The notes: a model not told the origin generated them from the letters alone. A DNA stretch of 36,070 nt from an uncultured Clostridia bacterium (GCA_946648015.1 CAMPCZ010000005.1:1-36070), one strand, 5' to 3'; shown: positions 17,644-25,900, numbered from the stretch's first letter. Program-made: numbers and translations.

Positions 17644-18525
17644 ATGGCAAATGTCAACGAAGAATTCGACGCTATGGACGAATTGTCCATAGGCGACTTG
17701 CAGGACGTAGAGTCCGAGGCGGCTGAGCAGCCCGCCCCGAGCGAGCAAGTGTTGGAGGTGCCCACCTTGGACGAGCCGCAAGGCGGTGTAGCCGTGGAAA
17801 ACGTTGTTGCGCCTACTCCGGCCGAGCAACCCGTCGCGCCCGTGCAAACGACGGAACAGCCTCGTCCGCAACCCGTATGCGAAGCGCCCAAACCCGCCGT
17901 GGTGCGGGCAATGCCTTTGCCCGACTACAATACGCGTTTGATGCGCAAAGAAAGGTCGGGCTATGCCGGCACGTTCCGCTTGGCGGAGGGCGAAGAGGTG
18001 CTGTCCATGTACCGCGCGCTCGCCGGCAAAGGCGTGGGCGGCCGCGTCTATCTCACCAATCGCCGCTTTTTGATGGAGGCTTCGCTACACACAGAGTTGC
18101 CCGTAGACAAAGTGGCGGGCTATTCCACCGGCAGATTTACCCATCTTAGCGTGTTCAAACTCATTTTCGGCATCTTGTTTTTGCTCGTTTGCGGCGGTGT
18201 GGCGGCGGCGTTTACTTTGCCCAACCTTTTGGGCAATTGGTCGGTATTCGAGGATATGAGTTGGCTCAGATACGTCTTCTATGCGGTAGGCGGTTTGTTG
18301 GGTTTGGTGGGGCTAATTATGGTATGCACCAGCGTGGATTCGCGCTTTATGCTGAGCATCATTACCGACGGCTTGCAACAGGCGGTGTCGGTGCGCTCGG
18401 GCGTGGGCAAAAACGACGTCAATATCTTCCAACCCATCGCCTACGGCAACAAGGGCAAAGACTACAAATTGTTCTGCCGAGAGTTCGGCGCAAGGTTGGA
18501 CGAGATCAAGCGCGCCCTCAAATAA
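17644..18525 (+). CDS. Membrane protein with acidic/Pro-rich N-terminus and possible PH-like domain
   Basis: GEEVLSMYRALAGKGVGGRVYLTNRRFLME (PH/GRAM-like start) then two TM segments; ATG 17644 after ggaggaaa. Confidence 0.6.
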   Translation: MANVNEEFDAMDELSIGDLQDVESEAAEQPAPSEQVLEVPTLDEPQGGVAVENVVAPTPAEQPVAPVQTTEQPRPQPVCEAPKPAVVRAMPLPDYNTRLMRKERSGYAGTFRLAEGEEVLSMYRALAGKGVGGRVYLTNRRFLMEASLHTELPVDKVAGYSTGRFTHLSVFKLIFGILFLLVCGGVAAAFTLPNLLGNWSVFEDMSWLRYVFYAVGGLLGLVGLIMVCTSVDSRFMLSIITDGLQQAVSVRSGVGKNDVNIFQPIAYGNKGKDYKLFCREFGARLDEIKRALK

Positions 18526-18640
18526 GGCGACAAACCCAATATATAGTGTCTTCGAGGGCGGCGAAAGGGCGAAAGTCCATATAAACCGCCCTCTTTGCTG
18601 CAAAATAAATAATTTTTTTGTAGGAATTGGCACAAAATCG

Positions 18641-18669
18641 TTGACACTTCTCTACGAGAATGATATAGT
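18641..18669 (+). promoter_or_regulatory. Predicted sigma-A promoter of the rpmG-secE-nusG cluster
   Basis: TTGACA (18641-18646) - 17 nt - TATAGT (18664-18669). Confidence 0.8.
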
Positions 18670-18716
18670 TAGTTAGCACCTCGCAAAGGGGTGTAATTTT
18701 TTCAAGGAGTTTGATT

Positions 18717-18881
18717 ATGGCAGCGAAAGAGGCTCGTACTCGTATTACGTTGGCTTGCAGCGAGTGCAAACAGCGCAATTACAATACCAAAAAGAACAAG
18801 AAGAATTCTCCCGACCGTTTGGAGTTTAACAAATATTGTCCTTTCTGCAGAAAGCACACTTTGCACAAAGAGGCAAAATAG
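18717..18881 (+). CDS. rpmG: 50S ribosomal protein L33 (54 aa; absent from ORF track)
   Basis: Hand translation [54 protein letters not shown]; Cys4 form; SD aaggag; precedes secE. Confidence 0.96.
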   Translation: MAAKEARTRITLACSECKQRNYNTKKNKKNSPDRLEFNKYCPFCRKHTLHKEAK

Positions 18882-18893
18882 TTGGAGGGTAGT

Positions 18894-19151
18894 ATGGCAA
18901 AGACGAACAATGCCCCAAAAGACGCAGCAAAAAAAGACAACAAATTCGTTGCCTTCTTTAAGCGCATCGGCACCGGCTGCAAAGGCATTATATCCGAGCT
19001 CAAAAAGGTGTCCTGGCCCACGTTTGGCAAGGTGATGGCCCAGACCGGCGTCGTGTTGGTCGTGGTGCTGTTCTTCCTCGTGGTCATCGGCGCATTTGAC
19101 GCAGGCCTGACCGCTTTGCTCAAATTGTTGTTGAGGAATTCCCAAATCTAA
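18894..19151 (+). CDS. secE: Preprotein translocase subunit SecE
   Basis: FFKRIGTGCKGIISELKKVSWPTFGKVMAQTGVVLVVVLFFLVVIGAFD; between rpmG and nusG; SD ggagg. Confidence 0.94.
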   Translation: MAKTNNAPKDAAKKDNKFVAFFKRIGTGCKGIISELKKVSWPTFGKVMAQTGVVLVVVLFFLVVIGAFDAGLTALLKLLLRNSQI

Positions 19152-19160
19152 GGAGCGCGT

Positions 19161-19688
19161 ATGGAAGCAAGTGATAAAGTGTGTTGGTACATCATTCACA
19201 CCAGCGCTTCGAGCGAGTTGAGTGTACGCGACAACATTCTCAAGATGGTCGAAAACAACGGTTTGCAAGACCAAATTTTCGACGTCAAAGTGCTTGAGGA
19301 AGAGGAAGTCGTCGAGACCAACGGCAAGCGCAAGGTGGTCATGAAAAAGAAGTTCCCCACCTATGCTTTCATCAAGATGATCTATTCCGATCACGTGTAC
19401 TACAAGGTAACCAAGATCCGCGGCGTAACGGGTTTCGTCGGCGCGGGTGGTCGCCCCGAGCCTTTGACGGCGGCCGAAATTCGTCGTATGGGTTTGGAGA
19501 AGGTGAAAGCCGAGGATTTGGGCATCGAAGAGGGCGACCAAGTGCGCATCATCAACGGTGCATTCGAGGGCTATTATGGCGAGGTGAGCAAGATCGACAG
19601 CGACGCCGGCGTGGCCGAGGTCGTGTTGCACATGTTTGGCAAGCCCACGCCCATCAAGCTGGAATTCAATCAAATAGAGCGCGCGTAG
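19161..19688 (+). CDS. nusG: Transcription termination/antitermination protein NusG
   Basis: CWYIIHTSASSELSVRDNI...KKKFPTYAFIKM...; KOW region EGDQVRIINGAFEGYYGEV. Confidence 0.96.
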   Translation: MEASDKVCWYIIHTSASSELSVRDNILKMVENNGLQDQIFDVKVLEEEEVVETNGKRKVVMKKKFPTYAFIKMIYSDHVYYKVTKIRGVTGFVGAGGRPEPLTAAEIRRMGLEKVKAEDLGIEEGDQVRIINGAFEGYYGEVSKIDSDAGVAEVVLHMFGKPTPIKLEFNQIERA

Positions 19689-19788
19689 GCGCGTGTATAT
19701 TGGCGGAGGGCGACCCCCGTCTGTGGGAGAAAAGTAAATCTATCTATGCTTTTCGTTCGTACCATGATTTGCAAATAGGAGGTAGACT

Positions 19789-20214
19789 ATGGCAAAGAAA
19801 ATCAATGCAATCGTCAAATTACAACTGCCGGCCGGCAAAGCAACCCCGGGTCCCCCCGTCGGTAGCACCTTGGGCCCCCACGGTATCAACATTCCCGGTT
19901 TTGTCAAAGAGTTCAACGAGAAAACCGCCAAAAACGTGGGTTTGGTCATTCCCGTGGTGATGACTATCTATGCCGACCGTTCCTTTAGTTTCGTGCTCAA
20001 AACGCCCCCCGCTCCCGTGCTGATCCTCAAAGCATGCGGTATCGAGAAGGGTAGCGCCGTGCCCAACAAGACCAAGGTCGCCAACATCACCAAAGCGCAA
20101 GTCGAAGAGATCGCCAAAATGAAGATGCCCGACCTCAACGCAGGTAGCCTCGAGGCCGCTTGCAGCATGATAGCCGGCACCGCCCGTTCGATGGGCATCG
20201 TCGTCGTAGACTAA
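19789..20214 (+). CDS. rplK: 50S ribosomal protein L11
   Basis: [39 protein letters not shown]. Confidence 0.98.
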   Translation: MAKKINAIVKLQLPAGKATPGPPVGSTLGPHGINIPGFVKEFNEKTAKNVGLVIPVVMTIYADRSFSFVLKTPPAPVLILKACGIEKGSAVPNKTKVANITKAQVEEIAKMKMPDLNAGSLEAACSMIAGTARSMGIVVVD

Positions 20215-20225
20215 GGAGGAGCAAT

Positions 20226-20912
20226 ATGAAAATTAGCAAGAGATATAAAGAAGCTTCCGCCAAAGTAGAAAACGGTAAAGTATACGATTATGCCGAGGCC
20301 ATTCGTTTGGCCGTCGAGGCCGCCAGTGCCAAATTCGACGAGTCGCTCGAGTTGCACGTGCGTTTGGGCGTAGATCCCCGTCATGCCGACCAACAAGTGC
20401 GTGGCGTGTGCGTGTTGCCCAACGGTACCGGTAAAAAGGTGCGCGTGTTGGTGTTTGCCAAAGGCGCAAAGGCCGACGAGGCCACTGCCGCCGGTGCGGA
20501 CTACGTAGGCGCAGAGGAATTGGTCGCCAAGATCCAAAAAGAGAACTGGTTCGATTTCGACGCCTGTATCACTACGCCCGACATGATGGGCGTTGTGGGA
20601 CGTATCGCCCGTTTGCTCGGCCCCAAAGGCTTGATGCCCAACCCCAAGAGTGGCACCGTTACCCAAGATATCACCAAAGCCATTCATGATATCAAGGCCG
20701 GTAAAGTCGAGTATCGTTTGGACAAAGCCGCCATCATTCACGTGCCCTTCGGCAAAGTGAGTTTTGGCGCGGACAAACTCATCGAAAACTTCGAGACCAT
20801 TATGGACGCCATCGTCAAGGCAAAACCCTCCGCGGCCAAAGGTACTTATCTCAAGTCCATCGCGGTTGCCTCTACCATGGGCCCCGGCATCAAAGTTTCT
20901 TACGCGAAATAA
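20226..20912 (+). CDS. rplA: 50S ribosomal protein L1
   Basis: [29 protein letters not shown]...; [18 protein letters not shown] 20226 after aaggaggagc. Confidence 0.97.
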   Translation: MKISKRYKEASAKVENGKVYDYAEAIRLAVEAASAKFDESLELHVRLGVDPRHADQQVRGVCVLPNGTGKKVRVLVFAKGAKADEATAAGADYVGAEELVAKIQKENWFDFDACITTPDMMGVVGRIARLLGPKGLMPNPKSGTVTQDITKAIHDIKAGKVEYRLDKAAIIHVPFGKVSFGADKLIENFETIMDAIVKAKPSAAKGTYLKSIAVASTMGPGIKVSYAK

Positions 20913-20922
20913 CAAAAAACAG

Positions 20923-20951
20923 TTGACACTTGTGTGTCGGGCTGTTACAAT
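20923..20951 (+). promoter_or_regulatory. Predicted sigma-A promoter of rplJ-rplL
   Basis: TTGACA (20923-20928) - 17 nt - TACAAT (20946-20951). Confidence 0.85.
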
Positions 20952-20957
20952 ATCATC

Positions 20958-21075
20958 GTTCATACAAAGACAGTAAGTGGCCTTGTGCCTTAAAGTTGCT
21001 TACCGAGGTGAATGTAAACATTTGATATGCTTTTACTGTCCTCTCGTCTTTGTATGGCGAGAGGATATTTTGTAT
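20958..21075 (+). ncRNA. Ribosomal protein L10 leader (cis-regulatory attenuator)
   Basis: P1 GACAGTAA (20969-20976) / TTACTGTC (21033-21040) and hairpin CCTCTCG (21040-21046) / CGAGAGG (21058-21064) followed by atattttg; directly upstream of rplJ. Confidence 0.85.
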
Positions 21076-21112
21076 AGCACCACTTTTGTGGAATCAATAT
21101 AGGAGGTAAATC

Positions 21113-21652
21113 ATGGCATCCAAAGCATCGGAATCCATTTTGAGTGCAAAGAGAGTAGTCATCGACGAAATCAAAGAGAAGATCCAAAGCGCTCAATCCA
21201 TCGTGCTGATGAGCTACCAAGGTTTGACCGCCGCCCAAGATACCGAACTGCGTGCCAAATTGCGCGAGGCCGGCGTCGAGTACAAGGTACTGAAAAACAG
21301 ATTGGTACGCATTGCGCTCAACGAGCTGGGCTACACCGAGTTTGACCACGACCTCGAGGGACCCACAGCGGTCGCTTTCGGTCATACGGACGCAGTTGCT
21401 CCTGCCAAAATTTTGTGCGAATACACCGCCAAATTTGGCAAGATCGCTGTCAAGAGCGGTATGGTTGACCACGTTGCCATCGACGCAAACGGAGTCAAAG
21501 AATTGGCCGAGCTTCCCTCCAAGGAAGTGTTGGTCGCGAAGGTACTCGGTATGCTGCAAGCCCCCATCACGGGTTTTGTGCGCGTACTCAACGGTACTAT
21601 CGGCGGTTTGGCCATCGCCCTCAAGGCGATCGCCGACAAACAGGAAGCATAA
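21113..21652 (+). CDS. rplJ: 50S ribosomal protein L10
   Basis: VVIDEIKEKIQSAQSIVLMSYQGLTAAQDTELRAKLREAGVEYKVLKNRL. Confidence 0.96.
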   Translation: MASKASESILSAKRVVIDEIKEKIQSAQSIVLMSYQGLTAAQDTELRAKLREAGVEYKVLKNRLVRIALNELGYTEFDHDLEGPTAVAFGHTDAVAPAKILCEYTAKFGKIAVKSGMVDHVAIDANGVKELAELPSKEVLVAKVLGMLQAPITGFVRVLNGTIGGLAIALKAIADKQEA

Positions 21653-21709
21653 TAGGCAACTACGGTTGCAACGCAACAAATTTTTGAAGAATAATTGGAG
21701 GATATAAAA

Positions 21710-22087
21710 ATGGCTGACATCAACAAAATGATCGAAGAAATCAAAGGTATGACCGTGCTCGAGCTCAACAACCTCGTCAAAGCACTCGAAGAAGAATTCG
21801 GCGTTTCCGCCGCTGCCCCCGTGGCCGTTGCCGCTGCTCCCGCTGCCGGTGCCGCCGCTCCCGCTGCCGAAGAGAAAACCGAGTTCACCGTGGTCTTGAA
21901 GGCCGCCGGTCCCAACAAATTGCAAGTCGTCAAAACCGTGCGTGAACTCACCGGTTTGGCCCTTGGCGAAGCCAAAGCCCTCGTTGACAACGCTCCCAAA
22001 GCCGTCAAAGAGAACGTCAGCAAAGAAGAGTGCGACAAACTCGTCGAGCAACTCAAAGCTATCGGCGCCGAGGTCGAAGTCAAGTAA
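21710..22087 (+). CDS. rplL: 50S ribosomal protein L7/L12
   Basis: Ala-rich hinge; [51 protein letters not shown] ggagg. Confidence 0.98.
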   Translation: MADINKMIEEIKGMTVLELNNLVKALEEEFGVSAAAPVAVAAAPAAGAAAPAAEEKTEFTVVLKAAGPNKLQVVKTVRELTGLALGEAKALVDNAPKAVKENVSKEECDKLVEQLKAIGAEVEVK

Positions 22088-22100
22088 GTTTTTTGCAAGA

Positions 22101-22135
22101 CAACAAAAAGTGGGGTACGCCCCACTTTTTTGTTG
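22101..22135 (+). terminator. Strong Rho-independent terminator after rplL
   Basis: AACAAAAAGTGGGG-tacg-CCCCACTTTTTTGTT. Confidence 0.95.
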
Positions 22136-22149
22136 CAGTCGTCGGGTCT

Positions 22150-23454
22150 ATGATAGCCACCGCTTGCATTGCGGGCGCCGCATTTTTGCTGCTGACGCTG
22201 TCCATACTGTTTTTGCCCACCCTACGTTTGGGCAAATTGCGCCTGTCCACCTATTGGATAGTGGCGCTTGTAGGCGCAGTCGTATTGGTTGCGTGCGGTT
22301 TTGCCTCGCCCAAAAATATATGGGAGCACCTCACCGCCACGGGCGACGTCAATCCTCTCAAGATATTGGCGTTGTTTTTCTCTATGACGTTTTTGTCGGT
22401 ATATTTGGACGAAGTGGGGTTGTTTCGGCATTTGGCGTCGGTATGTGCGGGGCGTGCGGGGCACAGCCAATGGTCGCTTTTTTTCGTTTTGTATGCGCTG
22501 ACTGCGCTGCTCACCGTTTTTACGTCCAACGACGTGGTCATTTTGACGCTTACGCCCTTCATTTGCTTTTTTTGCAAAAATACAGACGTGGACCCGGTAC
22601 CCTATCTCGTGGGCGAATTTGCCGCCGCTAACACTTGGTCGATGATGCTGGTCATCGGCAATCCCACCAACGTCTATTTGTCCACCTATTGGGGCATAGG
22701 CTTTGTGGAATACTGCAAGGTAATGGCGCTGCCTACGGTGGCGGCAGGCGTTGCGCAGGTGCTCATCATAGCCCTTGTGTTTTGGCGTAAAATGCGCCGC
22801 CCGCTGTCGGGCAATACCCAACTCTATGCCATAGAGAGCAAGCCCGATCTTGCGGTGGGTCTTGCGCATCTTTTGCTATGCCTTGCCTTTTTGGTGGCGT
22901 CCGGCTACGTGGGTATACCTATGTGGCTGGTCGCCGTAGCGGCGGCTCTATCGCTTGGCGTATGCGCCGTGGTGGTGCGCCTTGTCACCCGCAGTGGCTG
23001 GGGCTATCTGGGGCATACTTTGGCGCGCTTGCCGTGGCAGTTGGTGCCCTTTGTGCTGTCCATGTTCGTCATCGTCATTGCGCTCGATACCCAAGGCGTT
23101 TCGGGCGAAATAGCGCGCGTATTGGGGCAAAATGCCCCCATTTGGGCGTATGGCGGCGCCTCGGCCGTAGCCAGCAATCTCATCAACAACATACCAATGA
23201 GCATTTTGTTTGCCACGTTGCCGCAGTCTCTGCCCGCAATGCAGGCGCGGCAGGCGGTATTCGCCACCATCGTGGGCAGCAACGTGGGCGCGTTTCTTAC
23301 GCCCATCGGTGCCCTTGCGGGCATAATGTTTACCTCGCTTATTGCGCGCTATCAGGTAAAATACGGTTTTCGGCAATTCATAGGGTACGGTTTGCTCGTC
23401 GGACTACCCACCTTGGCCGCAGCGTTGGGTGTGCTGTGCGCCACCGCGCGTTAG
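22150..23454 (+). CDS. ArsB/NhaD (ion transporter superfamily) membrane permease
   Basis: Multiple TMs; LTVFTSNDVVILTLTPFICFF, GEFAAANTWSMMLVIGNPTNV, ASAVASNLINNIPMSILFA, GSNVGAFLTPIGALAGI; proposed ATG 22150. Confidence 0.75.
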   Translation: MIATACIAGAAFLLLTLSILFLPTLRLGKLRLSTYWIVALVGAVVLVACGFASPKNIWEHLTATGDVNPLKILALFFSMTFLSVYLDEVGLFRHLASVCAGRAGHSQWSLFFVLYALTALLTVFTSNDVVILTLTPFICFFCKNTDVDPVPYLVGEFAAANTWSMMLVIGNPTNVYLSTYWGIGFVEYCKVMALPTVAAGVAQVLIIALVFWRKMRRPLSGNTQLYAIESKPDLAVGLAHLLLCLAFLVASGYVGIPMWLVAVAAALSLGVCAVVVRLVTRSGWGYLGHTLARLPWQLVPFVLSMFVIVIALDTQGVSGEIARVLGQNAPIWAYGGASAVASNLINNIPMSILFATLPQSLPAMQARQAVFATIVGSNVGAFLTPIGALAGIMFTSLIARYQVKYGFRQFIGYGLLVGLPTLAAALGVLCATAR

Positions 23455-23457
23455 CGC

Positions 23458-23492
23458 TTGCTTTCGGTAGGCGGCTATGCTACAATAGTGGT
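23458..23492 (+). promoter_or_regulatory. Promoter abutting the ATP-grasp start codon (candidate leaderless mRNA)
   Basis: TTGCTT (23458-23463) - 17 nt incl. extended TGC - TACAAT (23481-23486); ATG at 23493; no SD. Confidence 0.6.
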
Positions 23493-24380
23493 ATGAAACG
23501 CGCCCTCATTCTCAACAATGCCTATATGCAGTTGGATAGTTATCTCTATCAATCCCGACGCCTTGCCGAGGAGTTGGGTGCTTTGGGCGTGGAGACCGAC
23601 GTGCGGCGCAACGATTTTTTCGCCGTCGCCATAGATGACGCGGGGCACATAGACTTGCGCTTGGACAAGTACGATTTTTGTGTTTATTTGGACAAAGACA
23701 AGTACGTTCCCTATCTGTTGCAGGCCAAGGGCTTGCGGCTATTCAATAGTGCCGAGTCGGTAGAGGCGTGCGATGACAAGATGACCACGTTCGTGCGTTT
23801 GGCAGAGGCGGGCATTGCCGTGCCCTACACTTTGCCGGGATTGCTGTGCTTCGACAACGGTGCCGCCATTCCCGAGGCCGTGTATGCCGACGTGGAGGCA
23901 AGGCTCGGGTATCCTATGGTCGTCAAGTCGAGTTTCGGCTCGCTGGGCAAGGGCGTCTACAAGGTGGACGACAGGGCCGCGCTTTGCGACGTGCTCTCGC
24001 GGCTCAAATGCAAACCGCATCTCTTTCAGCGCTACGTGGGCACATCTTGCGGCCGCGACGTGCGCGTGCTGGTGATAGGCGGCGAGGTGGTTGCCGCCAT
24101 GCTGCGTCGCTCCGGCGGGGATTTTCGCTCCAACATCGAGTTGGGCGGTACGGCCACGCCCTATCGAGTGCCTGCCGCTCTTGCCGATGAGTGTCGCCGC
24201 ATCAGCGAATTGTTGGGGCTGGACTATTGCGGCGTCGACTTCTTGTTCGGGCCCGACGGCTTTGTGCTTTGCGAGGTCAATTCCAATGCCTTTTTCGGGG
24301 GGCTTGAGCGCACGACGGGCGTCAATGTGGCGCGATGCTATGCCGAATATATTTGTCGCACCGTCTACGGGAATATGTAG
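23493..24380 (+). CDS. RimK-like ATP-grasp ligase
   Basis: YPMVVKSSFGSLGKGVYKV, QRYVGTSCGRDVRVLVIGGEVVAAMLRR, DYCGVDFLFGPDGFVLCEVNSNAFFGGLERTTGVN. Confidence 0.85.
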   Translation: MKRALILNNAYMQLDSYLYQSRRLAEELGALGVETDVRRNDFFAVAIDDAGHIDLRLDKYDFCVYLDKDKYVPYLLQAKGLRLFNSAESVEACDDKMTTFVRLAEAGIAVPYTLPGLLCFDNGAAIPEAVYADVEARLGYPMVVKSSFGSLGKGVYKVDDRAALCDVLSRLKCKPHLFQRYVGTSCGRDVRVLVIGGEVVAAMLRRSGGDFRSNIELGGTATPYRVPAALADECRRISELLGLDYCGVDFLFGPDGFVLCEVNSNAFFGGLERTTGVNVARCYAEYICRTVYGNM

Positions 24381-24402
24381 TGTACGCTCAAAAAAATGTA
24401 TC

Positions 24403-24430
24403 AAAAAAGCGAGGACGTCCTCGCTTTTTT
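24403..24430. terminator. Bidirectional terminator (28-nt perfect palindrome)
   Basis: AAAAAAGCGAGGACGTCCTCGCTTTTTT between convergent genes. Confidence 0.92.
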
Positions 24431-24437
24431 GTCGTTG

Positions 24438-24575
24438 TTAGGATTTACCGCAATCCTTGGTGCTGTTTTTGCCGTTGCCTGCGGATTTGCCGCAATCCGT
24501 TGTCTTTTCGCTGCAATCGCTCGTTTTGCTCGTGCAATTCGTACTCTTTTTGACGCTTTTGGTTTTGCCTTTCAT
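24438..24575 (-). CDS. 45-aa heptad-spaced cysteine micro-ORF (only visible inside a longer minus-strand track ORF)
   Basis: MKGKTKSVKKSTNCTSKTSDCSEKTTDCGKSAGNGKNSTKDCGKS*; SD AGAGGT 5 nt upstream of ATG; stop lies 8 nt before the bidirectional terminator. Confidence 0.65.
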   Translation of the reverse strand: MKGKTKSVKKSTNCTSKTSDCSEKTTDCGKSAGNGKNSTKDCGKS

Positions 24576-24692
24576 AAATACCTCTTTTGCCGCACCTTGA
24601 TTTGCCGTAGCCGATGCGACATATTCAGTATGTGCAGCAATAGCCCGCCTACTCGCCGCGGCGTTGCCATTTTTTGGAGGCGGGGCTTGGCC

Positions 24693-24721
24693 GCATATCG
24701 CAGGCGATAGGGGCATATAAC
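24693..24721 (+). promoter_or_regulatory. Candidate sigma-E-like sporulation promoter of spmAB
   Basis: GCATATC (24693-24699) - 14 nt - CATATAAC (24714-24721), resembling sigma-E KMATATT-N14-CATACAAT; ATG at 24727. Confidence 0.45.
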
Positions 24722-24726
24722 ACAGT

Positions 24727-25323
24727 ATGAACGTAGTGTTTGCGGTGCTATTCGTATCGGGCGTGGTGTTGGTGGCGGTCTCGTCGCCCGACGCCTTGTT
24801 GGGCGTGTTGCTCGACGGCACTTCGGGTGCCGTTGCCTTGGCCATTCGCTTGGCAGGGGTGTACGCCTTGTGGCTGGGTGTGTTGCAAATATTGCAAGAT
24901 AGCGGCGCCGACCGCTTGTTGGCGCGCGTCTATCGCCCCTTGCTATCGCGCCTGTTTCGCGGCGAAAGCGAGCGCACGCAATCTCTTATCGGGCTCAACC
25001 TGACGGCCAACCTGTTGGGTTTGGGCGCAGCGGCCACGCCGATGGGTATAGCCGCTGTAGAGAGTATGTCGCACGGCGAAGCGGCCGCCACCGACAATAT
25101 GATTTTGTTCTTTATCCTCAACGTTACGGCGGTGCAACTGTTGCCCACCACGGTGATGGCGCTATTGGCGTCGCACGGCGCCGCCAATGCCGCAAGCATA
25201 GTTTTGCCGGGGCTTTTGAGTTCGCTTGCCACCGCCGTTTTTGGGCTGCTGACGGTGAATGTTGTGCGCATCGTCGGTGCCAAAATGCCCCAACGTATGC
25301 GCCAAAAACGATGCAAACGATAG
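24727..25323 (+). CDS. spmA: Spore maturation protein A
   Basis: GVYALWLGVLQILQDSGADRLLARVYRPLLSRLF; LNLTANLLGLGAAATPMGIAAVESM; FFILNVTAVQLLPTTVMAL. Confidence 0.92.
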   Translation: MNVVFAVLFVSGVVLVAVSSPDALLGVLLDGTSGAVALAIRLAGVYALWLGVLQILQDSGADRLLARVYRPLLSRLFRGESERTQSLIGLNLTANLLGLGAAATPMGIAAVESMSHGEAAATDNMILFFILNVTAVQLLPTTVMALLASHGAANAASIVLPGLLSSLATAVFGLLTVNVVRIVGAKMPQRMRQKRCKR

Positions 25324-25844
25324 TTTTACCATTGAATGCCGCCGACTATATATTGCCCGCCGTGCTGTTGGCGGTGGCCGTGGTGGGGCTGGTGTGCAAG
25401 GTGCCGCTGTTCGACAGTTTCGTCAAGGGAGCGGGGCGTGCGCTCAAGGTGGTAGCCGGCGTGTTTCCCTACTTGGCGGCGGTATTCGTGTGTGTACATC
25501 TGTTTGCCGCAAGCGGTTTGCAGGACAAGGTGGCCGCGTTCCTATCTCCCGTATTGTCGGCGGTGGGCATTCCTGCCGAGTTGGTGCCCTTGCTGCTGGT
25601 CAAACCGCTGTCCGGCTCGGGGTCATTGGCCGTGTTGGAGCAGATCATCGTGGACTACGGCGCCGACAGCGACGTTGCGCGCGCCGCGTCGGTGTTGGTG
25701 GGCAGCAGCGAAACGGTGTTGTACGTGGCCGCCGTCTACTTCGGCACGGTCAGCAACAAACGCTTGCGCTATGGTTTGCCCGTCGCTTTTGCTTGTACCG
25801 TCGCGGGAGCGCTTTTTTCGTGCTGGGCGGTGCGCTTTCTATAG
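25311..25844 (+). CDS. spmB: Spore maturation protein B
   Basis: VPLFDSFVKGAGRALKVVAGVFPYLAAVFV; KPLSGSGSLAVLEQII; GSSETVLYVAAVYFGTV; overlaps spmA. Confidence 0.92.
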   Translation: MQTIVLPLNAADYILPAVLLAVAVVGLVCKVPLFDSFVKGAGRALKVVAGVFPYLAAVFVCVHLFAASGLQDKVAAFLSPVLSAVGIPAELVPLLLVKPLSGSGSLAVLEQIIVDYGADSDVARAASVLVGSSETVLYVAAVYFGTVSNKRLRYGLPVAFACTVAGALFSCWAVRFL

Positions 25845-25871
25845 CGGTTTTGCGGGATTTTGCATTTTTAC

Positions 25872-25900
25872 TTGAATACGATGCTCGATTGTGGTATAAT
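25872..25900 (+). promoter_or_regulatory. Predicted sigma-A promoter for gene at 25934
   Basis: TTGAAT (25872-25877) - 17 nt - TATAAT (25895-25900). Confidence 0.75.

Noticed and set aside
19689-19788. nusG-rplK intergenic region as an L11/L1 leader
   Set aside because: Some G/C-rich pairing is possible but I could not build a convincing fold or promoter.
22878-24380. Upstream-extended ATP-grasp ORF (500 aa) starting inside the permease gene
   Set aside because: The N-terminal 200 residues are out-of-frame translation of the permease; true start is the ATG at 23493 after its own promoter.
24600-24640. GACATATTCAGTATGTGC imperfect palindrome between the micro-ORF and spmA as an operator
   Set aside because: Only about 5-bp arms; could be chance without comparative data.
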